Shown one piece after another: positions 1-7,660 of a stretch of 16,008 bases of DNA. A program made the translations under genes and the position numbers. Source of the DNA: Pavlovales sp. CCMP2436 (taxonomy: Eukaryota; Haptophyta; Pavlovophyceae; Pavlovales). Location: positions 143,462 to 159,469 of the forward strand of contig MU631451.1 of NCBI GenBank assembly GCA_026770615.1, in the 5' to 3' direction. Under the pieces are notes generated by a model. That model was not told the origin of the DNA. It saw nothing but the letters and a program-made list of their open reading frames with translations, and searched no databases. Within the stretch, counting starts at the first letter, position 1. The number at the start of each line of letters is the position of its first letter.

Positions 1-560
1 CCGGGCGCGTCGCACGCGTACGGCTGCTCGCCGCTGTGCGTGCGCTTGTGCCGCTCGAGGGTGTTCGCCCGAGCTGCCCGATACTCGCAGTCTGGCTCGT
101 CGCACGCGTACGGCCGCTCGCCGGTGTGCCTGCGCTTGTGCTTCTTGAGATCGCTCGCTGTAATGGCGCTGTGCACGCAGTCTGGCTCGTCGCACGTGTA
201 TGGCCGCTCGCCGCTGTGCGTGTGCATGTGCCGCTCGAGATGCCCCGCAGCCTTTGCCCTGTACTCGCAGCCGGGCTCATCGCACGCAAACGGCCGCTCG
301 CCAGTGTGCCTGCGCTCGTGCGCCTCGAGGTTGACCGCTCGATCTGTCCGGTACTTGCAATCTGGCTCGTCGCACGCGTGCGGCCGCTCGCCGCTGTGCG
401 TGCGCTTGTGCTGCTTGAGATCTTTCACCCGAGCTGCTCGATACTCGCAGCCAGCCTCGCCGCATGGGAAGCCGCGTTCGGGTTCGGTGCTCGGCAGCGA
501 CGAGGCGTAGTCCGAGTCAACGTCGCTCGCGCCGCCGACGAGCGTGCAGTACTCAGCGGC
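1..560 (-). CDS. C2H2 zinc-finger array protein, exon, partial at left edge
   Basis: On the minus strand an open frame encodes at least five complete C2H2 fingers plus the start of a sixth, which runs off the window. Each finger has the form C-x4-C-x12-H-x3-H, typically starting CDEPDCEYRA and ending LERHKRTH, and the fingers are joined by TGERP-type linkers (HSGERPHAC, HTGERPFAC). The first finger (CGEAGC) follows an acidic lead (DVDSDYASSLPS) near 515-480. Tandem TGERP-linked fingers normally bind DNA in the nucleus, so a sequence-specific transcription factor is likely. The frame stays open upstream to about 780 with no ATG, so this is an internal or terminal exon. Possible 3' splice sites on the minus strand lie near 557 and 660, so the exon start is uncertain. 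The high identity between fingers suggests recent duplication. Confidence 0.85.
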
Positions 561-691
561 CCCAGGCGCGTGTGTGCACCCCTCCCGGTGCGAACACCTC
601 GGTGGCTCGTTGTTACCCGCGCTGACGCACCACCCGGTCACGTCAGAGGGAGGAGCCGCCTGTGCAGAGCGGTGCGAACCCCTCCCGGGGC

Positions 692-743
692 GGTTGAGGT
701 TGGGCGCCAGCCTCAACCGATGGCGTATCACTGATGGTTGAGG
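692..743. repeat. Short inverted-repeat cluster
   Basis: The octamer GGTTGAGG occurs at 692-699 and 736-743, and its complement CCTCAACC at 711-718. The first pair can fold into a hairpin whose inner arms TGG/CCA flank a GCG loop. It lies between the zinc-finger exon and the WD40-like exon. Its role is unknown. Confidence 0.5.
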
Positions 744-786
744 TTTTGTACTCTTTCTTTCTCTAAGCCCCCCCCCCCCTCTTTAG

Positions 787-970
787 GCCTGGGCGAGTGC
801 TCCGGTCTGCAGGATACAGCGGGCCGGTCGGGGCATTGCACTTCCTGCCAGAGAGTCGGAACCTGCTGCTCCTCGGCGTTGGCCGCAACTTGCACGTGCA
901 CGAAGCGGAGACAGGCGAGCTGCCCCTCTCTGCTCATCTCCCCCCCTCTGCTCACCTCAACCGCGGGGAG
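787..970 (+). CDS. WD40-repeat exon, WDR6-like, partial
   Basis: A pyrimidine tract ending CTCTTTAG (to 786) is a strong 3' splice site. The exon after it reads PGRVLRSAGYSGPV, then GALHFLPESRNLLLLGVGRN, then LHVHEAETGEL. The pattern GPV-x-AL-x-F-LP...LL-x-G-x-x-x-x-L-x-V...TG is a WD40 blade. The wording 'GPV.ALHF ... LLLLGVGR.LHVHEAETG' resembles the first blade of WDR6-type proteins, which act with FTSJ1-type tRNA 2'-O-methyltransferases. That name rests on recall, not a search. A weak donor (GAG|GTGTGC) at 970/971 would end the exon about 18 bp before the first transposon-like repeat starts. No later exon of this gene is seen in the window. It may resume beyond, or be a captured or orphaned fragment. 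Confidence 0.5.
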
Positions 971-987
971 GTGTGCTTTTCCATGTG

Positions 988-1176
988 CGTTGGATTTATT
1001 AAAGTGCCTATTTTTTCGGGAAATGAACGCGCGCAGCGAGCTCGAGGCGCTCTGCACATGAGGGCGAGCCGCTCGACGACGCTCGCGGCCACGCAGGCCG
1101 GCGCGGGTGGTGCAGCGGACGCGCGCTCGGGCGGGAATAGACGGGCGCCTGCTCCAGCCGCACCGGAGCCCGCGTC
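988..1176 (+). repeat. Left copy of block 1 terminal inverted repeat
   Basis: Positions 1027-1176 match the reverse complement of 6747-6899 with only a handful of differences over about 150 bp. Weaker similarity extends outward to the motif TGGATTTATTAAAGTGCC at 991-1008, which matches TGGATTTTAAAGTGCC at the right end. The outer part is AT-rich and the inner part GC-rich and coding. The orientation is inverted, as expected for terminal inverted repeats. No clear target-site duplication is visible at this end. A partly similar AT-rich motif (ATTTATTAAA) occurs inverted near 2385, just past the transposase, which leaves open a shorter element ending there. Confidence 0.75.
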
Positions 1177-2309
1177 CTCTGGCCGCGGTAAGCGGTTGCA
1201 GACGCAGGTCATGGAGCTCATGATCTGGCAGTTCGTCTTTCTCGGCTTCGACGTGGTGAGCATAGCGCACATTAACCGCTCGTTCGACAACGTGATCTCG
1301 GTTAAGACTGTGAAGTCGGTTCTGAAGCGGTATGACGAGACCGGCTTCGTCGACTACGCTCCGCGCAGAAGTCGGGGATAGCAGATGCATCTCGAGCATT
1401 TGACTATGCTGCTTGGGATCGTCAAGGAGAACCCGTGGCGCTACCTGCAGGAGATCGCGGACACGCTTCGCGTGATGACGGGAGCTACGTATACGAGGGA
1501 TTACGTCTACGCCGCGCTTCGCGGCGCTGGCTACTCGCACAAATTCATGGTCCGCGCGGCCGCGCAGCGCGACCAGGAGCAACGGGCTCAGTATTGGGAG
1601 GTTATCAACAAGTACATCCCGCACCCCGCATCCATCGTGCCTGGTCTTCGGCGACGAGACGGCGCTCGACGGCCGGACGGCGCGCCGCAAGCGTGGCTGG
1701 GGCCACCTCGGCTCACCGGTGTGCATCTCCGAGATCCTGTTCCGCAGGGCGCACGTGTCTGTACTGTCTCTCTACACCCGGGAGGACGGCTTTGCGGCAT
1801 GGGCTTACACTATGGGCGGCTACGACACGGCGACTTTCCTCGAGCACATCGAGGTCCTCATCAAAGCCGTGATGCGGCCGTACCCGGGCCCGAACTCGGT
1901 GCTTTGTCTCGACAATTGCCAAATCCACCACGTCGAGGAGCTCAAGTTACGCCGCATGTGCGCTGCCGAGGGGGCGCACCTCATCTTCCTCGCGCCGTAC
2001 TGCCCGATCGACAACCCGATCGAACCTGGCTTCAGCGTCTTCAAGAGCTGCTGGAGACGCAACTCGGAAATGCTCAACAAGGACAAGAACCAGTTCCCGA
2101 CGCTTGACTCGGCGATCTCTTGGTGCATGGCCAACTACTATACTGACATCACGGACACGGGCAATTCCGCGCCTGATGGCCCCGAGCACACTTACAAGAA
2201 GTTTGGCTACGCCGTGCCCGACGCGGTCCACGCGCAGTCGATCATCGACGATTGGAACGCGGGCCGTGGCCTTGTGCTGACTAGCCTCAGTGACGACCAG
2301 TCGGAATGA
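1058..2309 (+). pseudogene. Tc1/mariner-superfamily DDE transposase, broken
   Basis: The reading starts at ATG 1058 (MRASRSTTLAATQAGAGG), inside the terminal repeat. A helix-turn-helix-like region follows (around VVSIAHINRSFDNVISVKTV, then LKRYDETGFVDYAPRRSRG). A TAG at 1382-1384 interrupts the same frame. After it the protein continues with LGIVKENPWRYLQEIADTLR up to about 1620. There the frame must shift to reach the catalytic core: first Asp in LVFGDETALDG (Asp at 1653), second Asp in LCLDNCQIHH (Asp at 1911), and Glu in CPIDNPIEPGFSVFK (Glu at 2022). The last two are separated by 36 residues, a DD36E spacing, against the usual 34 in Tc1. The ORF ends with TGA at 2307-2309. One nonsense codon and one frameshift make this copy non-functional, unless they are sequencing errors. 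The product would have cut and pasted the element in the nucleus. Confidence 0.88.
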
Positions 2310-2487
2310 ACTATAAATTTCGTATTTAAATATTAATAATAATACTAGCAAAGGTGCTATTTAACTTCATCTGAAATTTGCGTTTAATAAATTTGTACCC
2401 ACTCTCACCCCCCCCCCCCCCCCCCCCGACTCCGCCCACTTTCAAGCCACCATCCCCCCCCCTCCCCCCCGGGTGCCACCGACAGCT
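2310..2487. other. Intergenic: AT-rich 3' region and poly-C tract
   Basis: An AT-rich stretch follows the transposase (TATTTAAATATTAATAATAA near 2322-2342). A run of about 18 C follows at about 2410-2427, then more C-rich sequence up to the end of the minus-strand gene. The reverse complement of 2375-2402 contains ATTTATTAAA, also found at the left end of the element (993-1002), so this may be a diverged 3' terminal repeat. No gene is visible. Confidence 0.5.
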
Positions 2488-3041
2488 CTACAGGCCCGAG
2501 CTGGCTGTCCAGCGGCCCAGGCAAGCCTTGACTGATGCCACGAGGCGGTCGTAGCCGCCCGAATCGCCGCCGAGCAGCCCTGCCGCAATGAGCGCGGGCT
2601 TAGCGGCCATCTGGAGGACTGCATCCGCGGGCGAGAGCAGGATGCCGCTTGGCAGGAGCTGGGCGGACAGCCAGCGGTCCAGGCCGGCGCGAATCGGCGC
2701 CACCAAGTCGACGCCGTGTTCGTCGAGGCCGAGGTCGGCGAGGGCTTGGATGGAGACGAGCTCGTGCGCCGCATTAACCGGAGAGTAGATGCGCGGGTAG
2801 TTGGCCTGCTGCTCCCCGGTCGGCGCCGAGGTTGACTGCGGTGTCGGGGTCTCCGCCGTCAGGGTCTCCGCCGTCGGCGTAGTCGGCGGCGCCAACTGCG
2901 AGATGACTGCGGGCACAGGAAATGGGGTCGCGCGGAGTGTGAGCTTGCGGGAGGGGCTGCTGGATTAAGGGGTACGCGGTAGGTAGCGGGTGGCTGCGTA
3001 CCTGTCGGCTTCAGAATCAGATGCGCCGAGAGATCTCCCAT
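2488..3041 (-). CDS. Hypothetical helical protein, two exons
   Basis: Exon 1 is 3041-3002 (ATG, then GDLSAHLILKPT). It ends at a good donor, CGACAG|GTACGC. The intron is 3001-2907, ending TTTCCTGTGCCCGCAG. Exon 2 is 2906-2488, ending with TAG. Exon 1 ends after one base of a codon and exon 2 supplies two, so the frame is kept. The product is 152 residues. A Thr/Pro-rich stretch (LAPPTTPTAETLTAETPTP) follows the N-terminus, and the rest looks like a bundle of amphipathic helices (AAHELVSIQALADLGLDEHG, AKPALIAAGLLGGDSGGYDR). I do not recognise the family. It is divergent from the gene at 3411, with about 370 bp between the starts. It lies inside block 1 and may be transposon cargo. Confidence 0.55.
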
Positions 3042-3410
3042 GGACTCTGTCGGGAGCCTACTCCTGGCTCTGTCTGGTACCCTATCGGACTGCCCGGGAT
3101 TGAAATATCCCGGCCCCTTCTCGAGTCTTCTACGGCTGCTTCGTTGCCTGTTCATCGCATTTCATCAGGTTCTCTTACTTACTAAGAGATCTTGTGACAC
3201 AGCCTCAGCGCCGCCTCACCGCTCTTTCACTGCAGCTTTCTGCATCTTGACTCTTCACGTCTCTAGCTCTCTCTCTCTCTCTTGCTGCCTTCGACGCTCA
3301 CCGCGTCTCGGACTCCAATCCTCTCTTAGCTCGTGCTTGCGTTCAACACCGATAGCCTCTCGATATGGTGGACCTTCAGGGCTTCGGAGTCCAGCGGCTC
3401 TTCCCGCCGC
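3042..3410. promoter_or_regulatory. CT-rich divergent intergenic region, probable bidirectional promoter
   Basis: This 369-bp gap separates two genes pointing away from each other. It contains a small palindrome, CCGGGAT (3094-3100) and ATCCCGG (3107-3113), and a CT microsatellite (CTCTCTCTCTCTCT around 3266-3280) shortly upstream of the plus-strand gene. CT-rich tracts are common next to transcription starts in compact eukaryotic genomes. No TATA box was identified. Confidence 0.4.
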
Positions 3411-5003
3411 ATGCAGCACTTCAGCCCCTACTCCGCTCCCTTAAAGGGCGTCTTTGCGATCAACACGGGCCCGTTCATCTACAACCCGCGCGTGGTGATC
3501 ATCATCGGGGCGGACTCGGCCAAGCCCGATCCACACCTCGGCCCGCTCGACCTCTCGGCGGCGGCCAAGCTCAAGTTCGATTCGTACCTGCACAACCCGC
3601 GCGTCGTGACTATCATTGCGGCGGACTCCTACGCTTCCTCTCTTCCGGACCTCGACAAGGGGTACGACTCTGACTACTCGTGCGCCACCGCCGAGCCGTT
3701 CGACATCTTGGCGGAGGAAAAGGCGGCCGACCTCAAGGCCGACTTCAAGTCCCACGTGCTCATGCGCGAACAGAGGCTCGAGCGCTGGGAGCGCAACCAC
3801 GGGCGCGAGCTCTGGGATGACAGACCCATCATGCCGCGCTACGTCGAATACGACTTCCCTGCCGCCTCTATCGTCGCCGAAGCCGACGACAAGCCGCTCG
3901 TGATCATCGCCAACGTCATGCAGCCTGCCGCCGACAAGACATACATGCTCTTCGGCCTGGCCAAGTTCACGCTACTTCTTATGCTCACGCTCTTGGCGGC
4001 CTTCTCACACAAAGTGAACCCGACCGTGTTTGATCTCTCTCCTTCGTCGCCGCTGCAGTTCATGCAGGCGACTCCTTCGGCCTCGGCGCGCTCTAACGCG
4101 CTAGCTGCCTCGTCGCCGCTGCACTTCATGCAGGCGACTCCTTCGGCCCCGGCGCGCTCTAACGCACTAACTGCCTCGTTGCCGCTGCACTTCATGCAGG
4201 CGACTCCTTCGGCCTCAGCGCGCACTCACGCGCTGGTGGCCGCGCCGCTCCTGCACAAGGTGCAGACGGCGCCTTTGGCCTCCACGCGCACTGACGCACT
4301 GGCCGCCGCCGCTCCTGCACAAGGTACAGACGGTGCCTTCGGCCTCAGCGCGCACTGACGCGCTGGCGACTGCGCCGCTCCTGCACAAAGTGCAGGCGGC
4401 ACTCTCGGCCTCGGCGCACACAGGCGCGCAAACGGCCGCGTCACAGCTCATCATGGAGCTGACAGCAGCGCGCGCGCCGCAGCTCTACGAGCTGTCACCG
4501 GCGCTCTCGCCGCAGCTCATCATTGAGCTGACGGCAGCGCACGTGCCGCAGCTCTACGAGCTGTCGCCGACGCTTTCGCCGCAGCTCATCATTGACGGCA
4601 TCGCACGCACCGCAGCTCTACGAGCTGTCGCCGGCGCTCTCGCCGCAGCTCATCATTGAGCTGACGGCAGCGCACGCGCCGCAGCTCTACGAGCTGTCGC
4701 CGGCGCTCTCGCCGCAGCTCATAATGGAGCTGACGGTAGCGCACGCGCGCGCCCCAGCCCTTCGAGCTGTCGGCGGCGCTCCCGCTCGCGACCAACGTGC
4801 TCTCGCCGTTGGCGCACCAGACCGACGTGCTCGCCGAGCAGTCGGTGCTTGCGCTCAACGTGCTCTCGCCGTTAGCGCAACAGGCCAACCTGCTCTTCCA
4901 GCAGTCGGCGCTCGCGACCAATGTGCTCTCGCCTTTGGCGCTCGAGACCGACATGCTCTCGCTGTCGGCGCTCCAGTCCATCCTTCTCTCGCCTGGAGAA
5001 CTA
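3411..5003 (+). pseudogene. Membrane protein with three blocks of tandem repeats, frameshifted
   Basis: The first ATG in frame is at 3411 (MQHFSPYSAPLKGVFAINTG), and this frame runs to a TGA at 4356-4358. The N-terminal half holds diverged internal repeats: YNPRVVIIIGADS, HNPRVVTIIAADS and a weaker KPLVIIANVMQPAAD. A charged segment (EEKAADLKADFK, LERWERNHGRELW) comes before one hydrophobic segment (MLFGLAKFTLLLMLTLLAAF, near 3946-4005) that could span a membrane. From about 4040 the sequence is tandem repeats: six 22-residue units (SPLHFMQATPSASAR...), five 23-residue units (SPQLIIELTAAH.PQLYELSP) and three of 21 residues (LSPLAQQANLLFQQSALATNV). The repeat pattern continues past the stop only if the frame changes near 4310 (unit 2 nt short), 4595 (5 nt missing) and 4755 (extra CG). 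This is either a decayed gene or a site of sequencing indels. The family is unknown. Confidence 0.6.
4040..5000 (+). repeat. Tandem repeat array: periods of 66, 69 and 63 bp
   Basis: Period-66 units begin around 4040 (the CATGCAGGCGACTCC core recurs at 4061, 4127 and 4193, with the diverged form GGTGCAGACGGCG at 4259). Period-69 units (CAGCTCATCATTGAGCTGAC) run from about 4445 to 4790. Period-63 units (GTGCTCTCGCCGTTGGCGCA) run from about 4796 to 4985. Within each block, differences are mostly single substitutions. Three indels that are not multiples of three break the coding frame. Confidence 0.85.
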
Positions 5004-6866
5004 CCTCCTTGCCCAATCGAGGGGGTGTGTCCAGGATCCCGATTGGACAATCCGATCGGGATCCTGGACAGCCTCCGCCGGCCACTGCAGGAATGGGTTC
5101 ACAAACAGCATGCGCGTGTCCTCCATGAAGAGGTCGGCCATCCTCTTGTCGCTTTTCAGCCACGTGCAGACCTTTGCCACGACGTCTGCGGAGTAGTACA
5201 GGTACGTTGCCTTCCAGTGTGCCCCCAGCTGCTGCAAGATCTGCACGGCGTACTGGGTGTCGATCACCATTCCACTGCCCGGCTGCGCGCGCGCCACCGC
5301 AGTGCCGCTCAGAGGGACTGCCGTGGCACCCAGCGAGCCTCCACACGTCTTGCCGCCATGCTTGACACCGAACCCCCCGGCTTTAGCACTGCCCCTTGGG
5401 ACGAAAGGCTGCAGCAGCACGCCGACTGTCAGCACTTGCGTCTTGCCGCTGCCCGGCGTAGGGTTCCACTGCCCGACGGTCTGCTCGTCCTGAGTCAGAA
5501 GTACGTGCCCTGCCGCGGCCACGCCGGCGGCCGCGCCGTCGTGCGACTTGGTGGAGAGCGTGGTGCGCGCCAGCAGGAGCATTGTGCACCCAGAAGCGCC
5601 GGCCTTGAGCTCGCCGTGCGCCTCGGCGGCGTGCCAATTTTGCACAAGTCTGCAGATCTCGGGGAGGGTGTCGATCGGCTGCTGCATTGAGTCCCAGCTC
5701 GCCTGGGTGGGCCGTTCACACGTGATCGTGTAGTGAACGAGCTTGTTGGGCGTCACCTGCAGCGTTGCCATAGGGTAGACGTGCACTGCGAAGCGCGCCG
5801 AGCCTACGTCCGCCAACATCACGAGTGCCGAGCCGGCCCCCGACTCGCGCGGAGCGGTGGGCGCATCATCGCCATTGGCAGTCGGAGCATCAGCAGCAGC
5901 AGCAGCAGCAGCGCGCTTTGCACGCTTCGCGCCCTCGATCACCTGCTTATTGCGCGCGTCCATCAGCTGCTCGAAGTTCTCAACCGCGCGGTCGTGCGTA
6001 GGGCCGATGTAGACGGGCAGACTCGCTGCACGTCCGAGCTGCTTGCGCGCGCTGCGAAGATAGCATTGGAGCTCGTCGATGTTCCGGATCGCGACCGTAG
6101 GGTGACACTTCAGTCCGAGCTTGATCGGCAGCTGCCAAGCCCGCATCTCAGGCGCGTGCGGCACCGCCCTCCCTGCCGAGCCTGTCAGGGTGGCTTTTGA
6201 GACTGCGCACTCTGAGCGCCTGTCCGCCATCTCGGCGAGATCTTCTATCCACTGCGCAAAGTCGTTGGGCCACCCCACCGCGAGCTGCACCACGTTGCCA
6301 GAAGTGTCGACAGAATTTGTCTCAGTGTCCTTGACGTACTGCCTACCCGTGTAGACGCCCACGCTGAGCCCGTGCCCGTGCCCGAACTCGTCCTCCCCCT
6401 CCTCCTCCTCCTCCGCCTCCTCCTCCGCCTCCTCCTCCGCCTCCTCCTCCTCCTCCTCCTCCTCATCCTCCTGCGCCTCCAGGTTCACCACCTTGCGCGC
6501 GCGGGGCTCCCGGCCAGCTGCCAGCGTCGTGGGCGCCGGCTGCTCCTCCGACTCCGCCACCGCCGCCTTGCGGGCTCTCGTGCGCGCGTCCTCCTTCCGC
6601 TGCTTCTGCGCTGAGGACGGCGGGGTCGCAGGTGTCGTCTGCGCACGCTTGCGGTCGCCCACTGCCTCCTTGGCGAGTTCAGTCTCTGCTGCAGTGCGCC
6701 CGGCGATGCGCGCGGCCTTGGTCTCCTTGTCGCGAGCCGCCTTGTCGGACGCGGGCTCCGGTGCGGCTGGAGCAGGCGCCCGTCCATTCCCGCCCGAGTG
6801 CGCGTCCGCTGCACCACCCGCGCCGGCCTGCGTGGCCGCGAGCGTCGTCGAGCGGCTCGCCCTCAT
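5001..6866 (-). CDS. Large hypothetical protein sharing its N-terminus with the transposase
   Basis: From ATG 6866 to TAG 5001-5003 this is one uninterrupted frame of 621 residues, the longest intact ORF in the window. Residues 1-40 (starting MRASRSTTLAATQAGAGG) are almost identical to the transposase N-terminus because both start inside the inverted repeat. A basic, Lys/Arg/Ala-rich region follows, then a Glu-rich run (about residues 130-160, coded by CTC/CTT repeats at 6390-6470), which looks disordered and perhaps nuclear. The rest looks folded, e.g. VVQLAVGWPNDFAQWIEDLA, CYLRSARKQLGRAASLPVYI, a poly-Ala linker near 5895-5920, VMLADVGSARFAVHVYPMAT, and a C-terminus with KVCTWLKSDKRMADLFMEDT. 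I recognise no family. GSGKT occurs but without a full P-loop. The position suggests a second transposon-encoded protein, perhaps DNA-binding or regulatory; that is inference. Confidence 0.65.
   Translation of the reverse strand: MRASRSTTLAATQAGAGGAADAHSGGNGRAPAPAAPEPASDKAARDKETKAARIAGRTAAETELAKEAVGDRKRAQTTPATPPSSAQKQRKEDARTRARKAAVAESEEQPAPTTLAAGREPRARKVVNLEAQEDEEEEEEEEAEEEAEEEAEEEEEGEDEFGHGHGLSVGVYTGRQYVKDTETNSVDTSGNVVQLAVGWPNDFAQWIEDLAEMADRRSECAVSKATLTGSAGRAVPHAPEMRAWQLPIKLGLKCHPTVAIRNIDELQCYLRSARKQLGRAASLPVYIGPTHDRAVENFEQLMDARNKQVIEGAKRAKRAAAAAAADAPTANGDDAPTAPRESGAGSALVMLADVGSARFAVHVYPMATLQVTPNKLVHYTITCERPTQASWDSMQQPIDTLPEICRLVQNWHAAEAHGELKAGASGCTMLLLARTTLSTKSHDGAAAGVAAAGHVLLTQDEQTVGQWNPTPGSGKTQVLTVGVLLQPFVPRGSAKAGGFGVKHGGKTCGGSLGATAVPLSGTAVARAQPGSGMVIDTQYAVQILQQLGAHWKATYLYYSADVVAKVCTWLKSDKRMADLFMEDTRMLFVNPFLQWPAEAVQDPDRIVQSGSWTHPLDWARR
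5028..5070. terminator. Near-perfect 20-bp hairpin between convergent genes
   Basis: The arms 5028-5047 and 5051-5070 are complementary apart from one mismatch, with a 3-base loop CAA. Each arm contains GGATCC. It overlaps the last codons of the minus-strand ORF ending at 5001 and lies where the plus-strand repeat gene would end. It could act at the RNA 3' ends of the two convergent genes, or be the scar of a small inverted-repeat insertion. Calling it a terminator is a guess from position. Confidence 0.45.
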
Positions 6867-6941
6867 GCAGCAGAGCGCCTCGAGCTCGCTGCGCGCGTAA
6901 ATTTTCCGAAAAAATGCAGAACGGCACTTTAAAATCCAGCA
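6747..6941 (-). repeat. Right copy of block 1 terminal inverted repeat
   Basis: The reverse complement of 6747-6899 matches 1027-1176 almost base for base. Differences include a small change just before the shared ATG, GCGC/GCAC and AATAG/AATGG. Beyond 6899 the similarity is patchy: TTTTTTCGG, AAAGTGCC and TGGATTTT recur in the same order out to about 6938. The outermost bases read TACGGTGCTGG on the minus strand, so a TA dinucleotide flanks this end, as Tc1/mariner targets would. Confidence 0.75.
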
Positions 6942-6975
6942 CCGTAGTTCAGTCGGAGGTAGAACGCCTTTAATC

Positions 6976-7497
6976 GATTTTCCCACTGGGTGGCCAAAAT
7001 GGCCGACTCCCGGTCCCGGCGGCCGGAGCAGCGCGCGGGGACGCCCGCGCTGCCGGTGGCGCTACAGGTCGAGGCGGTCACGGTGCGGCGTTACTTGATA
7101 CACACCATGAATCGGGCCTGCCGTGCTTCACATCCGCCCGCGTGCGCCCCCGTCACCGCTGAGAGGATGGCCTGCGCGGTCGTTGGGTTTGTGCACCTTC
7201 TCGCGGCGTCCCCGGTGGCTAGGGCCGTGTGGACGAACCGGTGCGCTGATGGACCCCATATTTGGAGAGCACATGCCGAACCCGTACGTTCGCCGGTAGG
7301 GACACACCGATCCGCCCCATGCCGGCGGGGTGGTATTTGTAGGTCATCCGCCTGCGCAGTTGCGCGCAAGCGGCTCACGCGTGCCCCTTGCGCCTCCCAC
7401 CCCACCCCTCGCCGTACGCAGGCTGGATCAGGGCCCGGATCAAGTGAGGCAGCGCATACGGCAGTGGCGTACGGGGTCTGCCTCGTGTCCGGGTGCC
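6976..7497 (+). repeat. Left copy of block 2 long inverted repeat (about 515 bp)
   Basis: This segment starts with TTTTCCCACTGGGTGGCC and matches the reverse complement of 10317-10839 throughout, at roughly nine bases in ten by eye. It includes a palindromic GGCCAAAATGGCC near the outer end. Long frames are open on both strands, but the differences between copies fall on all codon positions about equally, so it is probably not under protein-coding selection. Only about 35 bp separate it from the right end of block 1. Confidence 0.8.
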
Positions 7498-7660
7498 AGC
7501 GCGCCCGCACTGGCACCCGCACACTCCCGATGGTGTGCATGATTTCCGCCTGCACCGATGTCAGCGGCCCGCACGCGCGCTGCTACGGCAGATGTACGGG
7601 TGTGGTGCGCAGCAGGTGGAACACATGGGCGGCTGTGCTAGCCCGCCAAGGCTCGTTTAA
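7498..7660. other. Linker between left repeat and Cys-rich protein gene
   Basis: This GC-rich sequence no longer matches the right repeat copy. In the frame of the downstream gene a TAA at 7658-7660 closes it off, so any earlier exon must be joined by splicing. It may hold the promoter or a 5' exon. No motif is clear. Confidence 0.35.

Noticed and set aside
36..734. Long plus-strand ORFs over the zinc-finger exon
   Set aside because: They are shadows of the minus-strand C2H2 array. The repeat structure makes sense only in the minus frame.
1187..1200. Intron from the donor-like GGTAAGC to TTGCAG in the transposase
   Set aside because: At about 14 bp it is far too short, and the frame is open through it.
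728..1726. 332-codon minus-strand ORF opposite the WD40 exon and transposase
   Set aside because: It is low-complexity Arg/Ser wording, and it overlaps strong plus-strand homology in the WD40 and DDE regions.
5425..5450. GSGKT in the large unknown protein as an ATP-binding P-loop
   Set aside because: The residue five before the GK is Pro, not Gly or Ala, and there is no hydrophobic strand before or Walker B after it.
6944..6972. tRNA-like words (AGTTCAGTCGG, GGTAGAACGCC) between the two elements
   Set aside because: Only a D-arm/A-box-like part is present. No anticodon arm, T-arm (GGTTCGA) or acceptor stem follows.
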